From the NCBI RefSeq assembly GCF_019175385.1, contig NC_083346.1, forward strand, positions 58,557,821-58,621,820: a DNA stretch of 64,000 bases, written 5' to 3'. Positions within the stretch are counted from its first letter, which is position 1, and every line of letters starts with the position of its first letter. The notes below the pieces were generated by a model. It did no database searches, was not told where the DNA came from, and saw nothing but the letters and a program-made list of their open reading frames with translations. The stretch comes from Lycium barbarum (taxonomy: Eukaryota; Streptophyta; Magnoliopsida; Solanales; Solanaceae). Below are positions 45,542 to 58,325 of this stretch, piece after piece. The translations under genes were made by a program, and so were the position numbers.

Positions 45542-47385
45542 TGTTACAACCCGTATCTTCGAAGAAGCACTTATCAAATTTAAAACATAAGTACGTTGAG
45601 TTATGGTTAAGTAAAACCACTTTGAAAAATAAGCAAGCATTATCAGGTACATTTAATGAGTGAGGATGTATACAAGGTATACCGGAAGGTTTTATAAGGA
45701 AATGAGTGGAAGAAATGGAGTAGTACGACTTTGGAGGAAGGATGGGCAAAGTTTCTTGTGAAAATTTTGGTCCAACATGAGGGGAAAATATCTCTTAGCA
45801 TATGAAGTGTTTTGAAGTAAGACAAAAGCCGAAAATGATGTTCGTCGAGTCTAGTTTTCAACACAACAAACTGCTAGTCGGTAGGACATCGGAGTAGAGA
45901 ATTATGGACATTACAAGTTCAGCTGACAGAGCAAAAACGTGTGCTAAGTACTGCTACAGTACCCGGGTGCTACAGTACCCGACCCGAACCACATTTATAA
46001 ATACCCCTCTAACCCATTATTTTTCATCATTTTCTCACCTGCCATACTTCTTGAGAGTTCTATAACTCTCCATAACATTCTATAACTCCCCATAACATTC
46101 CATCATCTTTTATAACACTCCATAATTCTCCATAATCCTTCCTAACCTTCCATAATCTTTCAAAACATTTCCATTTCATCAAGAGACATCAAAACCTCAA
46201 GGAAAAATTTATGGAAGATAATTGTTCTTGTTTCTCTTCAAGGTGGTGATGAACTTGATATTGGAAAGGGGTGAATAGAGTGAAGTTCTTTCACAGTAAG
46301 GTACGTTCTTCCTATTATTTACATGATTAAGATGATATAAAGGTTTAGCAATTCTTAGAGAGGAAAGAATCATAGGAGAAAATCATGAAGAGTTGAATTG
46401 AAGTAGATGGCCATAAGGTGAGATTGAAAGAGAATTTTGGATTAAATTGAGATCAAATTGAATATAATTTTCTTTGATTATGGTATTATGGATGTTGTTA
46501 TGGTTGGTTTGAAAATTAGAGAAACATCGTGTGGGATGTTTTATGGAATATATTGGTATTGATATTTTTGTTGATGTTGTTGTATTGTTTAGGAGTTGTT
46601 TTGGTATTTGGAGGAGGTACAGAATATAGGGGAGATGTTGCCCGAATTTCGGCAGATTCTAAAAATACTTCAATTGGACGCTTGAGACAAGGGTAAGATA
46701 TTGAGCCTAATGATAATATGGATGGTTTACGTGTAAGAGTTGCGAGCTTGGAAGACTAAAAGTTGAACGACTAAGGCGACTGAAAGGTATGTTAAGGATC
46801 GTCCCTTTCTTTCAAAGGCATGATTCCTATGTTACGATTTCATAAATGCTTCCATAACCTCTTTGTTTTCAAAAGTTAGAAGTCTATGATTCCAAGGCAT
46901 GATTCCTTTCCCGATAACCCGTAAATGTTTTTCCATCGCAGTAGGGCCTCCCCTGAGCAGCAGTCAGTATGCTCCACTGATCCGGAGCTACAACCCTTTT
47001 GGTATGCTATTCGGTAACATACATATATGGGTACGGCAGGGCCTTGTCCTGTCATTTCTAGATTTTTTACTCCATAGAGATCTGTAGAGAGTGATATGTA
47101 GTCGTGATGTTATGCAGCCTCGTTGGCATTTATTTTGTTGTACAATATATATGTGGCGGCCAAATCGGCTCGCGCTGTTACTCTCAGTGCTTATGTTTAC
47201 ATGTATGTGTTGGCCGTGAGTTCTCAGTGCAGTGTCCCTTATGTTGATTATTCGGGAGACAGTACAACTCAGTTACAGAGTATGTATGGGCCCAGGATAG
47301 TCAGTGAGTAGTAAATGCAAGCATAGGAGTGCTTGGACAGTAGTGGTCGGGCACTTGTTACAGCCCATCAGTTTGGGTCATGACA
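45542..47385 (+). repeat. Solo LTR S2 in element D
   Basis: 1,844 bp, TGTTACAACCCG...GGGTCATGACA, flanked by AGGAA. CTACAGTACCC words at 45950-45985, TATA ATTTATAAATACCCC at 45992-46006, donor-like AAAGGTATGTTAAGG at 46784-46798. The GGCC minisatellite and acceptor block present in relatives are largely missing (46900-47050), which explains the shorter length. No internal region is present. Confidence 0.92.
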
Positions 47386-47512
47386 AGGAAATAGCCACCA
47401 TGAAAGTTCAATGGAAGAATCGTCCGGTGGAAGAAGCTACTTTGGGAACAAAATCTGATATCCATAGCAAATACCCTCAGCTTTTCGCCGTGACAGGTAC
47501 TCCTCTCTAGAT
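47386..47512 (+). pseudogene. Element D pol C-terminus (chromodomain-like tail)
   Basis: Begins with the duplicated AGGAA and resumes the integrase frame: ATMKVQWKNRPVEEATLG, KYPQLFAV, ending at a TAG at 47508-47510. VQWKN...VEEAT is the reduced chromodomain signature of Tekay/Del chromoviruses and parallels the tail of element A. Confidence 0.82.
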
Positions 47513-47560
47513 TTCTCATTTTGTTCGTTCGAGGACGAACGGAGTTTTAATTGTATCTGG

Positions 47561-49891
47561 TGTAATGACCCTTCCGGTCATTATGGGAGTTGTATGATTA
47601 CCCCGCCGAATAGAACCTTTCCAAGGGTAGAACGGACCAGTAAAAACTAAATCTTGTGAGCTTATGAGCTGAAATTTGACTTGTTTGTGGTTGTTCCTTG
47701 ATTTTCTTGAGTCCATCGGGGGGTGACGTAGAAAATAAGAACTCCGTTGGGAATTTCGAGGCCACAGGTGGATTCGTAGGCCATCTTTACGTATATGTGC
47801 ATTTTTGTTTTGTGTTTTTGAGGCCTCGGATGAAATATTGGGGGATATGGGAAAAACCTAGACAAAACTCGGGCTCATTACCCAAAAAGGACCGCTGTGG
47901 CGATGGAAGTACTGCTATAGCGGTAGTTTTACTGCTGCCAATGGCCATCCATTTTTTCAGTGGCCGCTGTGGCGCGTGACGGACTGCTATGGTCGCACTG
48001 CTAGAGCGGTGGACAGATCGCCATAGCGGCAAGGCGGATCCCACTGCAGCGGCGAAATGACCGCTTTAGCGGTCGACGGAAAATAGTAGCCCAATTTTTA
48101 TGTACTTAATCTCACATTCTCAATTCATAAAACACCAACACAGTTCCCAACAAGAACCTAGGGTGAATTTCCAAGCTAGGGCAAGAAAACTCTTGAGAGG
48201 TAAGTTCCATCTATTCCATTCTCCTTTGTGATTGCTATCCCCTTTGTGGATCTTTAATGGTGAAATCAAAATAAAAACCCTAGAAAATTAATAAACCTTC
48301 TAGACTTGATGGGTTACGGATATTATCACTTAGTTATCATCTAAAGACGTAGGTTAGTTTCTCTTAACCATGAATTGAACTCATAGGGTCATAAACTAAG
48401 TGAATTGAGGCCCAGGGTTCTATAAAATGGTGTATTGACCATAAAAACTACTTGTAATGGGAATGTTGATAGAACCTGGTTATGAATTTATGATTAATGA
48501 TTACTAGGGCCCTTGATGGGCTACTTAACATCTAGAAAATCATCCACCCCTTGGAATGGGGTAAAGGGAAGGGTATTTTTGAAATGGTACTTGTGATTTG
48601 AGTAATTGTGACTCATTGAGACTTTTATTTCTAGACTTTGAGAGTTCTGAGGTGTTAAGGAAATGGAAAGCTATAGCAGACTGAGTTGTGTTGTTCCAGC
48701 TCTATATCGAGGTAGGTTACGGTCTACTTGAGTTAGACTTTAGTTAGTTGACTGTATGTTTTGTGAATTCTTTAGGTGAAAGCATGTCTAGTTTTCTTGC
48801 ACGATATTGTGTTGCTAGATTCCTATGTGAATGTGATTGAGTGATTGTGTAGGCTTCATGCCACTATTCCTGCGAGTTATATCTGTAGTGGATGTGTTGT
48901 GATGAGAAGCTAATATGATCTTCTCGACGGTATTGAGACATGAAATGATGATTTGGGCATTGATAATGAGGCGGTAAGAAACACTGTTCTGTGAAGAGGT
49001 ATGGAAAGGCACACATGTGACCTAATTTATGGGCTTGTGGTCCGAGGTTAGTTTCGAAAATGAGAGGTACGTTTATATGTCCCGTGTCCTAGGTTTGTTC
49101 CTGGGTGGAGGTTTGTGCTCGGGTCTTAGGAGTGAATCCAGAATGAGTGGTTCATGGACACCATGGGTCCCCTGAAGGTCATGAATACTGAGCAATGACA
49201 TCAGATAGCATGTATGTACAGTTAGTGTAGTTATTGTGGTAAACTAATTTCCATTGTGGCTTCCGTTGATTGTGATTCTTAATATCTTGGTGATTTGATT
49301 ATGATTATCCTTGGTTGACTTGCTGTGGTTATTTGATATTCATAGTCTGTTGACTGGCGTGTTTTATTCTATTGATTTTATGAAATTTGCATGATACTAA
49401 TCTTAGTCGGCCTATGATATCTACCGGTACATAGTGTGTGTACTGATACTACCTTGCTGCATTCTTTTGATTGCAGATTGTGATACAGAGACTGCTACCC
49501 TCCCTTACATCTAGCGTGGAGGACGTTTGCTGATAGATTTAGGGTGAGCTTCTTCCCATGCCAGGCCACCCAAAGATCTTCTTCTTATGATGTCTTTTCT
49601 TATTCTAGACATTATGGATATTTATTAGTTAGATTTCATTCCTTAGACATGGTTTAGATTATAGTCTTGTACGATGACTTTCAGATTTTGGGGATTTTGT
49701 AATAGGTACAACTTCTGCATTTATTTTGGTATTTATGACATGACTTATTTTGTTTATTCGATGCTTGAATGAGTAATAATTGATGGACAGTGGTCAACAT
49801 AAAGTTGGACTTGGATAAATAGATGACGTGTGTGTTGTTTCGCCTAGTAGGATGTAGTTGTGTGCCAGTGATGGCGGTTTGGGTCTTGACA
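47561..49891 (+). repeat. Element D 3' LTR
   Basis: 2,331 bp from TGTAATGACC to GGTCTTGACA. It follows TTCGTTCGAGGACGAACGG, the usual pre-PPT motif; the PPT itself is eroded. Signals: GACCGCTATAGCGG-type word array 47885-48075, donor-like GAGGTAAGTTCC (48197-48208), acceptor-like TTGATTGCAG (49467-49476). No PBS follows. Its 5' partner is absent. Confidence 0.85.
47885..48075 (+). repeat. ACCGCT/AGCGGT word array in element D LTR
   Basis: More than ten copies of CGCTGTGGCG, GCTATAGCGG, CGCTTTAGCGG and similar inverted short words in 190 bp, strongly GC-rich against the flanks. It sits in U3. Confidence 0.7.
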
Positions 49892-52425
49892 CTAACAAAG
49901 GGGTCTAGGAGTATAAAGAAGAGCAAAAATAAAACAAAAAGGGAAAAAAATTGCTCATTGAAGGAACAAGTGGCTCAACTAGGTTCACGCATCGCAGCTT
50001 TTCAAGAAAAAGCTCTAAGGCTGACCGCAGATGCAGAACCCATTCTACGGGGGAACAAAGCCGGAACCTATAGAAAAGAATAGAGGGGAGACAAATAGAA
50101 AGAAAAGAAACCCAAAAAACAAAGGCAAAAGAAAGGGACCCAAGCCGAGCAAGGGTCGGAAGACAGACCACTGATCATCCATGAAGGGAAGAGTGACAGA
50201 AGTCAAGCAAAACAACAATATATGCAAAGGCTTGCTTAAGATATTACAACTAGAATAAATTAGAAATTATTTTCACTCTTATGATAGAAAAGGGAAGGTT
50301 GAGAGAGAAAATTGAGTAAAGGGATGAATTCATTGAATCACCCAGGGCTGAATGTGAGGGGGAACAAATGCAGAACTCTGAAGAACATTCAGATTCACCT
50401 GGTGATAATGACAGGGGAGAAATAAGTGAGGAGAAGAAGATAAAAGGGGAGAGCACTTACTCATAAGAAACGGCTAGGAAGAGAAGAACAAATTCAAATG
50501 GTCAGCACTCCGGTGACCATGAAACAAGTCAAAGAACTTGTTCCTTCAAATTGAACGAAGACATTCAACTGGAACAAGTAGTTCAACCTGATCAAGCTAA
50601 GTGCTAAAGTGATCAAATCCTCACTGGAACATCAACAAAGAAGGACATCAGAGGACTACAATAGGTTATGTTGTATACACAGATGGTAATAATATGTTGA
50701 AAGGTTCCTTCGTTGATTAAATTTAAGTAGTAACTAAAAACGGGTGAAGAGGAATAATTATGATTAGTATTGAGAATGATTAAAGCTGCACATTGTTCCT
50801 TAAAATTGGCTAGAAAGGTTGTCCCATACTGTATGCTTTTCAAAGTAATTAAAATATTTTACTCAATCTTGTGCATTTAGTTGTATGTCTTATACTATAA
50901 TAAGTTCATAATCTCTTTGAAGTCGAACATAGTGACTGTCACAGAACTGGCATTACTAATAAAGATGGCATACGGTTAGTCATCTATACCTCAGGGTTGC
51001 ATTCTGTCTCTTGCAGTCACTAAAATACTCAGATCAAGGAACAATTCAAACAACCTATTGTCATTACGATAACCAACTATATCCGTCATTAAGTGTGTGT
51101 CGAGAAGTGAAACATAATTCATGATGACCTTCTTGAAAACCTATAAAAGTTAAGTTATCAGCCTTTCCCAAGAAGACTCTTCAAATGACCATTCACACCA
51201 CTTTAGTTCCATTATCAAGGATATTTAAACCAACCTCAAATTGCTTAAATCTCATCACACCATTCCTTCACCATGGAACCAAAAGGGGGGGGGGGGGTTT
51301 AAATCCTCCTCAGTTCCTATAAACTCTTCCCTCTCATACTCTCAAAAGCTCCTCTACCTCAGACCTAATTATTTAGTGCTCTTTTTCCTTAATCCACACC
51401 TCCCATGTTATACACTTGTACATAACCACATAGGAGGTGAAAAGAAAATTTGGATGGAGCATATAGATAGGGGGAATGTGATAAAATCTCAGAAACAGAG
51501 GAGAGTGAGGGAGAAATCAGTAAAGCAACATCTCTTTAAGAAAAATGAGTTGCTTGGTATTAATAGCTCAGTTCAGGATAGTAGCATTAGCAAAATGGGA
51601 TGAACCAGCGATGAAGGCATAAGGGTTCTTGAAGAAACATGGAAGGATGAAACAAAGAAGTACCATATGGGAAAGAAGAACAAGTGGATCCTTTCCCTAT
51701 AGGCAAAATCAGTGGATAAATGGTGGTGGATCTTTTTGGGGTAAAGGATAAAGCATGATCTAAATATGGAGCTGCAAGTACCAAAAAGTATTCTAAGCGG
51801 CATAAATTTCAATAACTTATCAGATACCTGATGATTCAGGTCAAAGAAAAAAAAATGAAGCTTCTTCCACAGATTTTGATGTTAATTGGGTCAAAAGTGA
51901 TCGTCACTCAAGTGAGAGGAGCTCTTGGTCTGTAAATGACACTACCCTCAGAGCCAAAAGCCTCTTCACTTTCTCTAGATAGGGCTTCCTAGAATATGGC
52001 CTAAAAAATTACCTTTCTTGTAACAATTCTTAGCGTCTAAGTTCCCAGCCTAGTATAAATGATTTATGTATTTAATTGAAATAAATAGACTGGAATTGTG
52101 TTTGTTGATGTTGATAAAAGAATTTGTTGATTAACTGTTGCATATCTTATAAATTTGTGCCTCATCTATGTGATTTGAATATTCTGACTTAAATGAGTAA
52201 ATATTCTTATCTTGTGTATATGCGATAGCCCCACTAGCCATGAGTTTAATATTGAAAAATGCTTAATCGCTTCTGAGATTAACTTTTTAATGATGCCAAA
52301 AGGGGGAAGATTAGTAAACTATATGCATATGCTTTTTGACTTAACCTGGTTTATCTTAAGAAAGTCTAGAGTACGAGATGGTTGGAATAGGTACATAGTT
52401 GCTGAAGATAGATGTTTGTCATCAT
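49892..52425 (+). other. Probable 3' internal part of a SIRE-like Ty1/copia element, not clearly coding
   Basis: 2.5 kb between the element D LTR and the copia PPT. Purine-rich with many A and G runs. A possible coiled-coil-like stretch reads LKEQVAQLGSRIAAF (49960-50005). No RT, RNase H or integrase motif was recognised. In SIRE/Maximus elements the 3' part after pol is a long env-like or non-coding stretch; that this is one is inferred from the LTR that follows. Confidence 0.35.
51285..51297 (+). repeat. Poly-G run of 13
   Basis: Thirteen consecutive G after AAAA. It may be a true homopolymer or an assembly weak point. Confidence 0.9.
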
Positions 52426-52441
52426 CAAAAAAGGGAGAATT
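52426..52441 (+). other. Copia polypurine tract
   Basis: AAAAAAGGGAGAATT directly before TGTTGGCATC, as in SIRE-like copia elements. Confidence 0.65.
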
Positions 52442-54169
52442 TGTTGGCATCATGTCATGGGTGAAGTTTTGATGATTGACAAATAAACCAGCTTAAGGGC
52501 ATGATGAAAGTTGAACTAAAGCAGATGAAGAAATGAAAATAATGTTCCAAGCAAGAAAGTACAAGAATAGACATTGATATAAAGCTTGAGCAAGTATGTG
52601 AGTAAAGCTACTGGAGTAGTTAAAGGGATAGTTAGTTGTGATGCACAGGTTACAGACAATATGAAAGGCTGAAAATGCAAGCAGCACAGGATGGTTAGAG
52701 CATATCCATAGACTTATCCCATTACAGAAAAGAGCATGCACATGAACCCAGATTGCAAACATGTGTGCCAAGGAAATACAAGTACAATGATGAAAGCACA
52801 GGGTGAATGAAACTGGTCAAAATACATGTTCCATTACAGAGACATAGCAGACAAGTACCAGTTCAAGAGGATGAAGACGACTCGGTCACAGAGTAGTTCA
52901 GCGACTCGGTCACAGAGCAGCTCAGCGAGGAATAGAACAAGCATGAAAAATTGTTTATCAAAAGAGTCAACAGTTGCTGTAGAGGAATGATGTCAGGTTA
53001 TCAGGTGTAGTGGATGAATGACCATGACGTAAGGAGATTATGAGAAGATAAGGTAAATGTGACTCAAGGCTCAGAAGTAGTTTGTTCAAATAAAGAGAGT
53101 TGAAGACGAAGCACAAGAACCAGGTCTACAAATATGTTCCAACACAGAGCAAGAATATAATCAGTCACAGAGTGAGACAAGGCTGTAGACATGATTTTTT
53201 CAAGCAAGGAATAAACCTGAATAAAGAAGAAGACAAACAAAGAACAACAAATGAGCAATGAATTAGGTTTGTTAACATGTTCCATCATCCAGCACAAAAA
53301 TAGACTCAAGACAAAGTTGCAGAAATAAACGAGAAGGGGATGATGAAACAGGTTTGTGAACATGTTCCATCTTAGACATTGCGGAGATTTAGAGGCAGAT
53401 GAACCAGGTAGATGGAACAGGATCGTGAACATGTTCAAGCGCAAGTCCTACAACAACTAAGATTTGCAGATTTATGATAAAGACTTAGCAGTCAAGCATG
53501 CAGATTTCCTTGCCATATTTTTTGGGATTAGTAAGACTTCTAAAAGGACAAAAGGAGGACTCAATAGACAAGAACTCAAATACAACACAAACCCTAACAT
53601 CTGAAAGGCCTACTTGAAGAGGGTTTTGTGTTTGCTGACCTGCTGTGCACTCAATGTTATAAATATCCAAGTCTTACGAAAAAAAAAGGTTTGCGCACCT
53701 ACATAGAGAGAATTCAAAATATTGAGCAATCAAAAGATACATAAAACTATTCAAGAATCCAGGCATGCGTCGCTAGTGTAAGAAGAAAGATTGAAGGAAC
53801 TGTTCTACTATATAATGTTTTGCAGTTCTTAAGTCTAGAAACTTGTATGAGGTTGTTTATTGAGTTGTACTTTATCCGCTTTATTAGAAGCAATTAAGTT
53901 AGTACAAAACATTGTACATTCAACTTCAAGTTAAAGATCAACTTGAAGGTTGCTTTCTAGTCAGAGGTTGATTAGAAAGATAGGAATTAGGGGTTAGTTC
54001 CTAGGTTACAAAGGTTGTAACTTGAATTTACAGAGGCTCATTATTTTAGTGGAGTTTTGGGTAAAATACTACAGAGGTGTAGGTTGTGGTTTTTATCGCC
54101 TTTGTGCGCTGGGTGGTTTCCACGTAAAAATCGTTTTGTTCTTTACTTACCTACTATTTATATTCTGCA
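52442..54169 (+). repeat. Ty1/copia (SIRE-like) 3' LTR
   Basis: 1,728 bp. It starts TGTTGGCATCATG with the block GTGAAGTTTTGATGATTGAC, typical of SIRE/Maximus LTRs, and probably ends TATATTCTGCA at 54169. TATA GTTATAAATATCC at 53658-53670 lies downstream of a word array. The end coordinate is an estimate from the CA dinucleotide and the GGTTTCCACGTAAAAAT block. Confidence 0.68.
52800..53440 (+). repeat. U3 repeats of the copia LTR
   Basis: Two tandem copies of GACTCGGTCACAGAG plus AGYTCAGC (52870-52928), then five or six scattered ACATGTTCCATCACAGAG-like words (52826, 53130, 53274, 53357, 53428). All are upstream of the TATA box. Confidence 0.6.
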
Positions 54170-56100
54170 AGATGCTAGCATAGAAGAAGAGTAGTGTGTT
54201 CCATCCTATAGGCAAAAATTTGATACAACATAGGATATGAAGGAGGTCGTGCAACCCAACAAACCTACCATCCAATAATGGTACTTTAGAAGCCATTAAT
54301 GTAATTCATCCCATAATGGTAAGTCCTAATCTATTGATATTCTTTATCTTATTTAGGAACTATAATCCATTAATGAACATCTAAAGCTTTTGGTATAATG
54401 CATCTTATGTAACTTACTATAACCCCCATGTCGTTAATCTAAAGACTCAACTTAGGCATGGAACAATTGTATACAAATAGGTGTCTCACAAAACTTTATC
54501 CTTGGAAGCATATAGGAAAAGTGACGTATGGAAGATTTTATGCCGAAGAAAACGGGTAAAATACGGACATATACAATTACTGTTCTATGATCATCATTTG
54601 ATACTTTCTTGTACTCTAGTTCTCTGATTCCTCTATAGCCCAATAATGGTAATATGGATCATACCAATGTGATTCCCCTTAAGTAGAAACTACATCCCAT
54701 TAATAATACCTTAGCAGCCACTTATATCATTCATCTTAAGTAATGATCTATAACTCTTTTAACAGTACGTTGAAAACTCACTCTTATGAGTGTAACATCT
54801 ATATAGTGTGTCGACTTGTACTTACAAGACCTAACTCTTATTTGCCTCGTAAAACTGATAACATGGAGTTGACATACTTTCATAATTCTTATACTTGTGA
54901 CGATAAGAGTAGAACGATCCTTTACACAAATAGAGAGTCTATGACATCACAATATCAACTGAATAATATTATCCTCATACAAGGCTTGGAACAACTAGTG
55001 CTGATATGATTTATTTTAAGTGAAATAATATGCCTAATAACAATGACCCTGGAGATCTGATTCTACGGATGACATAACTTGATAGAGTATCGACAGCTAA
55101 GCACATGACGTGACTCAGATTCAATTCATAAGATTGATCATGTGATATGGTTATACCTTCATAACCTTGAAAATCTACAACTCATATATCGGAAACAACA
55201 AACAGTAAGCCGTATCGTAGCGGCAAAAAAAGAATAGCCTTACATACCTCAAATCCAGAACTCAGCATATTATGATGATTAAAATCCTTTTTTACAGCTT
55301 CAATCTATAACAATAATGATAATACGAACTCATGTTAACAACCCAACATTTGATGCAGCCATTTAGGCAATTCCTCAAACACTTAACAAGCGTGCGTAAA
55401 GCTCCAAGGTTCTTTCACAATGGTATTTCACCACACCCTTCCTCTCACATAGCTCACAACGGCACCCTAAATATCTTATGGGGCCAACCAATACCTCTCT
55501 TACAACCTCAGCATACAAAACAACCTAATCATCTCAAACAAATAGCTAAACTTTGATGCAAGGCTTCCGATCACCATCCTGTGAGTCCTTACCATGAAAC
55601 ATGCTAGAAATACTCATAAATCTGTGTTATAGCTTAGAAGAAGATCTCTTACCTTGTTTATAAATCCTTAGAAGTTCTTCACTTGAACTCTTGGACGAAA
55701 TCCTTCATTTCACCATAATCCCATGAAAAGTTGATGTTAGAATTATGTAGTCGACAAATACTAACTATGTCTGATCATAGGAATTACTTTCCTTGAAGAT
55801 GGAGTAGAGGAGTGTGAGATATGGAGCTCTAGTCGAAATGAGAGAGAGTAGAGAAGTGAGAAAATCTGATATGGGGCTATTTAAAGTACTTCCTTTTTTT
55901 GGTGGACCCCACTTTCCCTTTTTGTCTCTTTGATCTTAGCCAAAAGAGACCAAGAAAGGTCTTATCCCTTTATGCATTTTCTAACCACGTTACAACACAT
56001 GGGTTGTAACCCAAGTGACATTTTATATTAATACACACTTAGCTACTTTGCGAGTTATACTTTGGGCTACACCATTGGTACTTTATCAAACATGTAGCTA
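54170..56100 (-). repeat. Gypsy-type LTR fragment, minus strand
   Basis: Minus-strand signals: TTTAAATAG TATA-like at 55877-55886 and donor-like GAGGTATGTAAGGC (55237-55250). The left part holds dispersed CCATTAATGGTA-like words. Neither end has a clear TG/CA terminus, and the acceptor-like block is not seen, so it is probably truncated on the left by the copia insertion. Limits approximate. Confidence 0.5.
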
Positions 56101-56279
56101 CCTGTTTTGTCGTTATAGGAATTTTTCTCTTTTTCCCTAAAAATACCCTTCTCGTAGTTCATTTATGTGTTATTTGACTTATAAGGATAAGGGTTGAGGT
56201 TTTCGAGGAAATTGGGTCAGTCTTTGGTTGGGAATGTTGGTTGGGATTGAACTTAGTGAGAAATCCTAATTTGCTGTTT

Positions 56280-56405
56280 TAGGGGCACCGCACCGGCGTG
56301 CCCACACCTGGGAGGCTTTCTCCGCTTTTGCGGAATTTTGAGAGGTCTAGTCGTTTTCGCATCGGCGGACTGTTTTCCGTAGAATTGAGGTCGCACCTGC
56401 GATCC
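56280..56405 (+). repeat. GCACCTGCG word array in element E LTR
   Basis: CACCGCACCGGCG, CTCCGCTTTTGCGG, CGCATCGGCGG and GTCGCACCTGCG in 125 bp. The same words return in the element E leader (58615-58725) and near 61785-61855. Confidence 0.55.
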
Positions 56406-57444
56406 TCAGTACACTTCTGTGGGGATAGTTGAACCAGTCCATAAATTCCCCATTTTGAGTCTTACTTCCCCATTAACATAATTTGAGATTCACACTTCGA
56501 TTTTAGTAGCTTTGAGAAAGGAAATTTAAGCTTTTTCGTGGGGGTAAGTTTTGAGCTCAATCTTAGATTTTATTAATGATCTTCTTCTTTATTTTATCTT
56601 CCCTTCTATGATCGGGGGGTAGAAAACATAGGGTTTTGACCCAAAATTCATAGGAGACTTTTTTCATGTGATTAAGTGCCTAGGTTTAGGCTTTTTGAAT
56701 CTATCCTTTGGATTTACACTTGCTAATCTATGGGTAAACTACTGCTAAACACAATTTTCACTTCAATCCATGATTTTCGATGAGTTGATTAAGGGTTTTG
56801 ACATAAATTGGCATTTGAGAAATTAATAAAATTGAAGACTCATTTATGACTAGAAATTGATAATAACTAAGACTATGACTATCTAGACTATGGGGAGCGT
56901 GTTTCTAACCTAGATTTTCGATTTTACCATTGGAGGACCGGGGTCATTTCCTAAGGTCATTTTTGGAGTCAATTTACAACTATAGTAATATGGGTGTCCC
57001 TAGATTCATAATCTAACATAGAATTCATATTTGATAGACTTTCATCATACAAAAGCACTCCAGAATAGAAAGGCGTGGGCTTGAGGGTTCGTGGCACCTG
57101 TTCGGCATTTAGGTAGGTTACGACTTACTTATGTTTAGACTACGATTAGCGAACGTATATAGATGGTAGTTATTGACGGATAAATAATGATAGGCCTTCG
57201 GGCATGGTGGTGGTGATACACCCATTGGTTTGGTATGGATGTTGTTATGTGGCGTCATGACTATTGATTATGTCAATTGTTTCTAACCATTTCATTATTC
57301 TCATGAATAGGGAAGGATTATATGTTGACTATTTGAGTTGTGCCTGGTATTCATGATATTCATTACTGGATCAATAATTGAGATGTGGTTGAATTTGATT
57401 CCATGCATTTACATATCATCCATCTATATGCATGAATGGTTACA

Positions 57445-57605
57445 ATGGAAAAAATAATATTTTGTGTGGGCCTAAGTGGCAAATGGTAACAACAATATTT
57501 TGTGTGGGCCTGATTGGAAAATGGTAACAACAATATTCTGTGTGGGTCCGAGTGGCGTAAGGAAACAATGATATTTTGTGTGGGCCTATATGGCATTTGG
57601 TACAC
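57445..57605 (+). repeat. 43-bp minisatellite in element E LTR
   Basis: Four units of ATATTTTGTGTGGGCC followed by a TGGCAAATGGTAACAACA-like spacer. Confidence 0.85.
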
Positions 57606-58310
57606 TGATTTCATGGGTCCCCCATGGGCCATGGCTTTGAGGCATTTCCCTTAGCATGTGTGTATGGTACGGAAAGGAGGTTGATTCCATGCATTTACAT
57701 ATCATCCATATCATTTCATTGCATTTCACTTAATATCATTGCATAGCATATTATGTCATTGGATTCGTGGTTGGTGATTTACTTGGGGGCTGCTTGCTTG
57801 TAAGGTACCTACTTAGAAACTTGACGGACTTGAGGATTAGAGACTTACACCTAGGATTATGACCTGAAATTATTGTGCTCTATTTGTAGATACCTTCTTA
57901 TTTATATTTGTCATCTAATCGTTGTCGGCCTATGATTCCTACGAGTACTAGTAGTTTGCTCATACTACTTTTGATGCACTCCTTGTGGAGTGCAGAATTT
58001 GATCCAGGTTCGTGATCGAGACCTCCTGAGTGATCTCAAGGCTATCATAAGAGATTTTGAAACATGTATTCCAATTTCAAACTATGTATTCCATACTAGA
58101 AGCTCTTGTACCCGTTAAGACCAAGTTTTGGGAATTGTAGATATCAAGTTATTCTTTCTGCATTTCTTATATTACTACAACAGTTATTTAGTGTTTTCAA
58201 TGAACTTAATTCCGTACTTGCTTGAAAAATATCAAATGATTTGAGGGATGGGTCGCCTACCGGGGGATAGTGCAGGTGCTATCATTACCCATGAAATGGA
58301 TCGTGATAAG

Positions 58311-58325
58311 TTAGTATCAGAGCCC
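58311..58325 (+). other. Primer-binding site of element E (initiator tRNA-Met)
   Basis: TTAGTATCAGAGCCC, one mismatch from TTGGTATCAGAGCCC, two bases after the LTR end. Confidence 0.8.

Larger units (their letters stand above)
56150..58308 (+). repeat. Element E 5' LTR
   Basis: Plus-strand LTR ending GATCGTGATA (58299-58308) before a PBS. GCACCTGCG/CGCATC word array at 56280-56405, donor-like GGGGTAAGTTTT (56541-56552), minisatellite 57445-57605, acceptor-like GGAGTGCAG (57987-57995). Its arrangement parallels the element D LTR. The left end is not clear. Confidence 0.65.

Noticed and set aside
47787..48044. Minus-strand open frame over the AGCGG word array
   Set aside because: Openness follows from the GC-rich word repeat, it overlaps the U3 region of an LTR, and the product has no resemblance to a protein family I know.
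51241..51603. 120-codon plus-strand open frame
   Set aside because: Starts without context, contains the poly-G run and shows no domain; more likely chance openness in the 3' part of the copia element.
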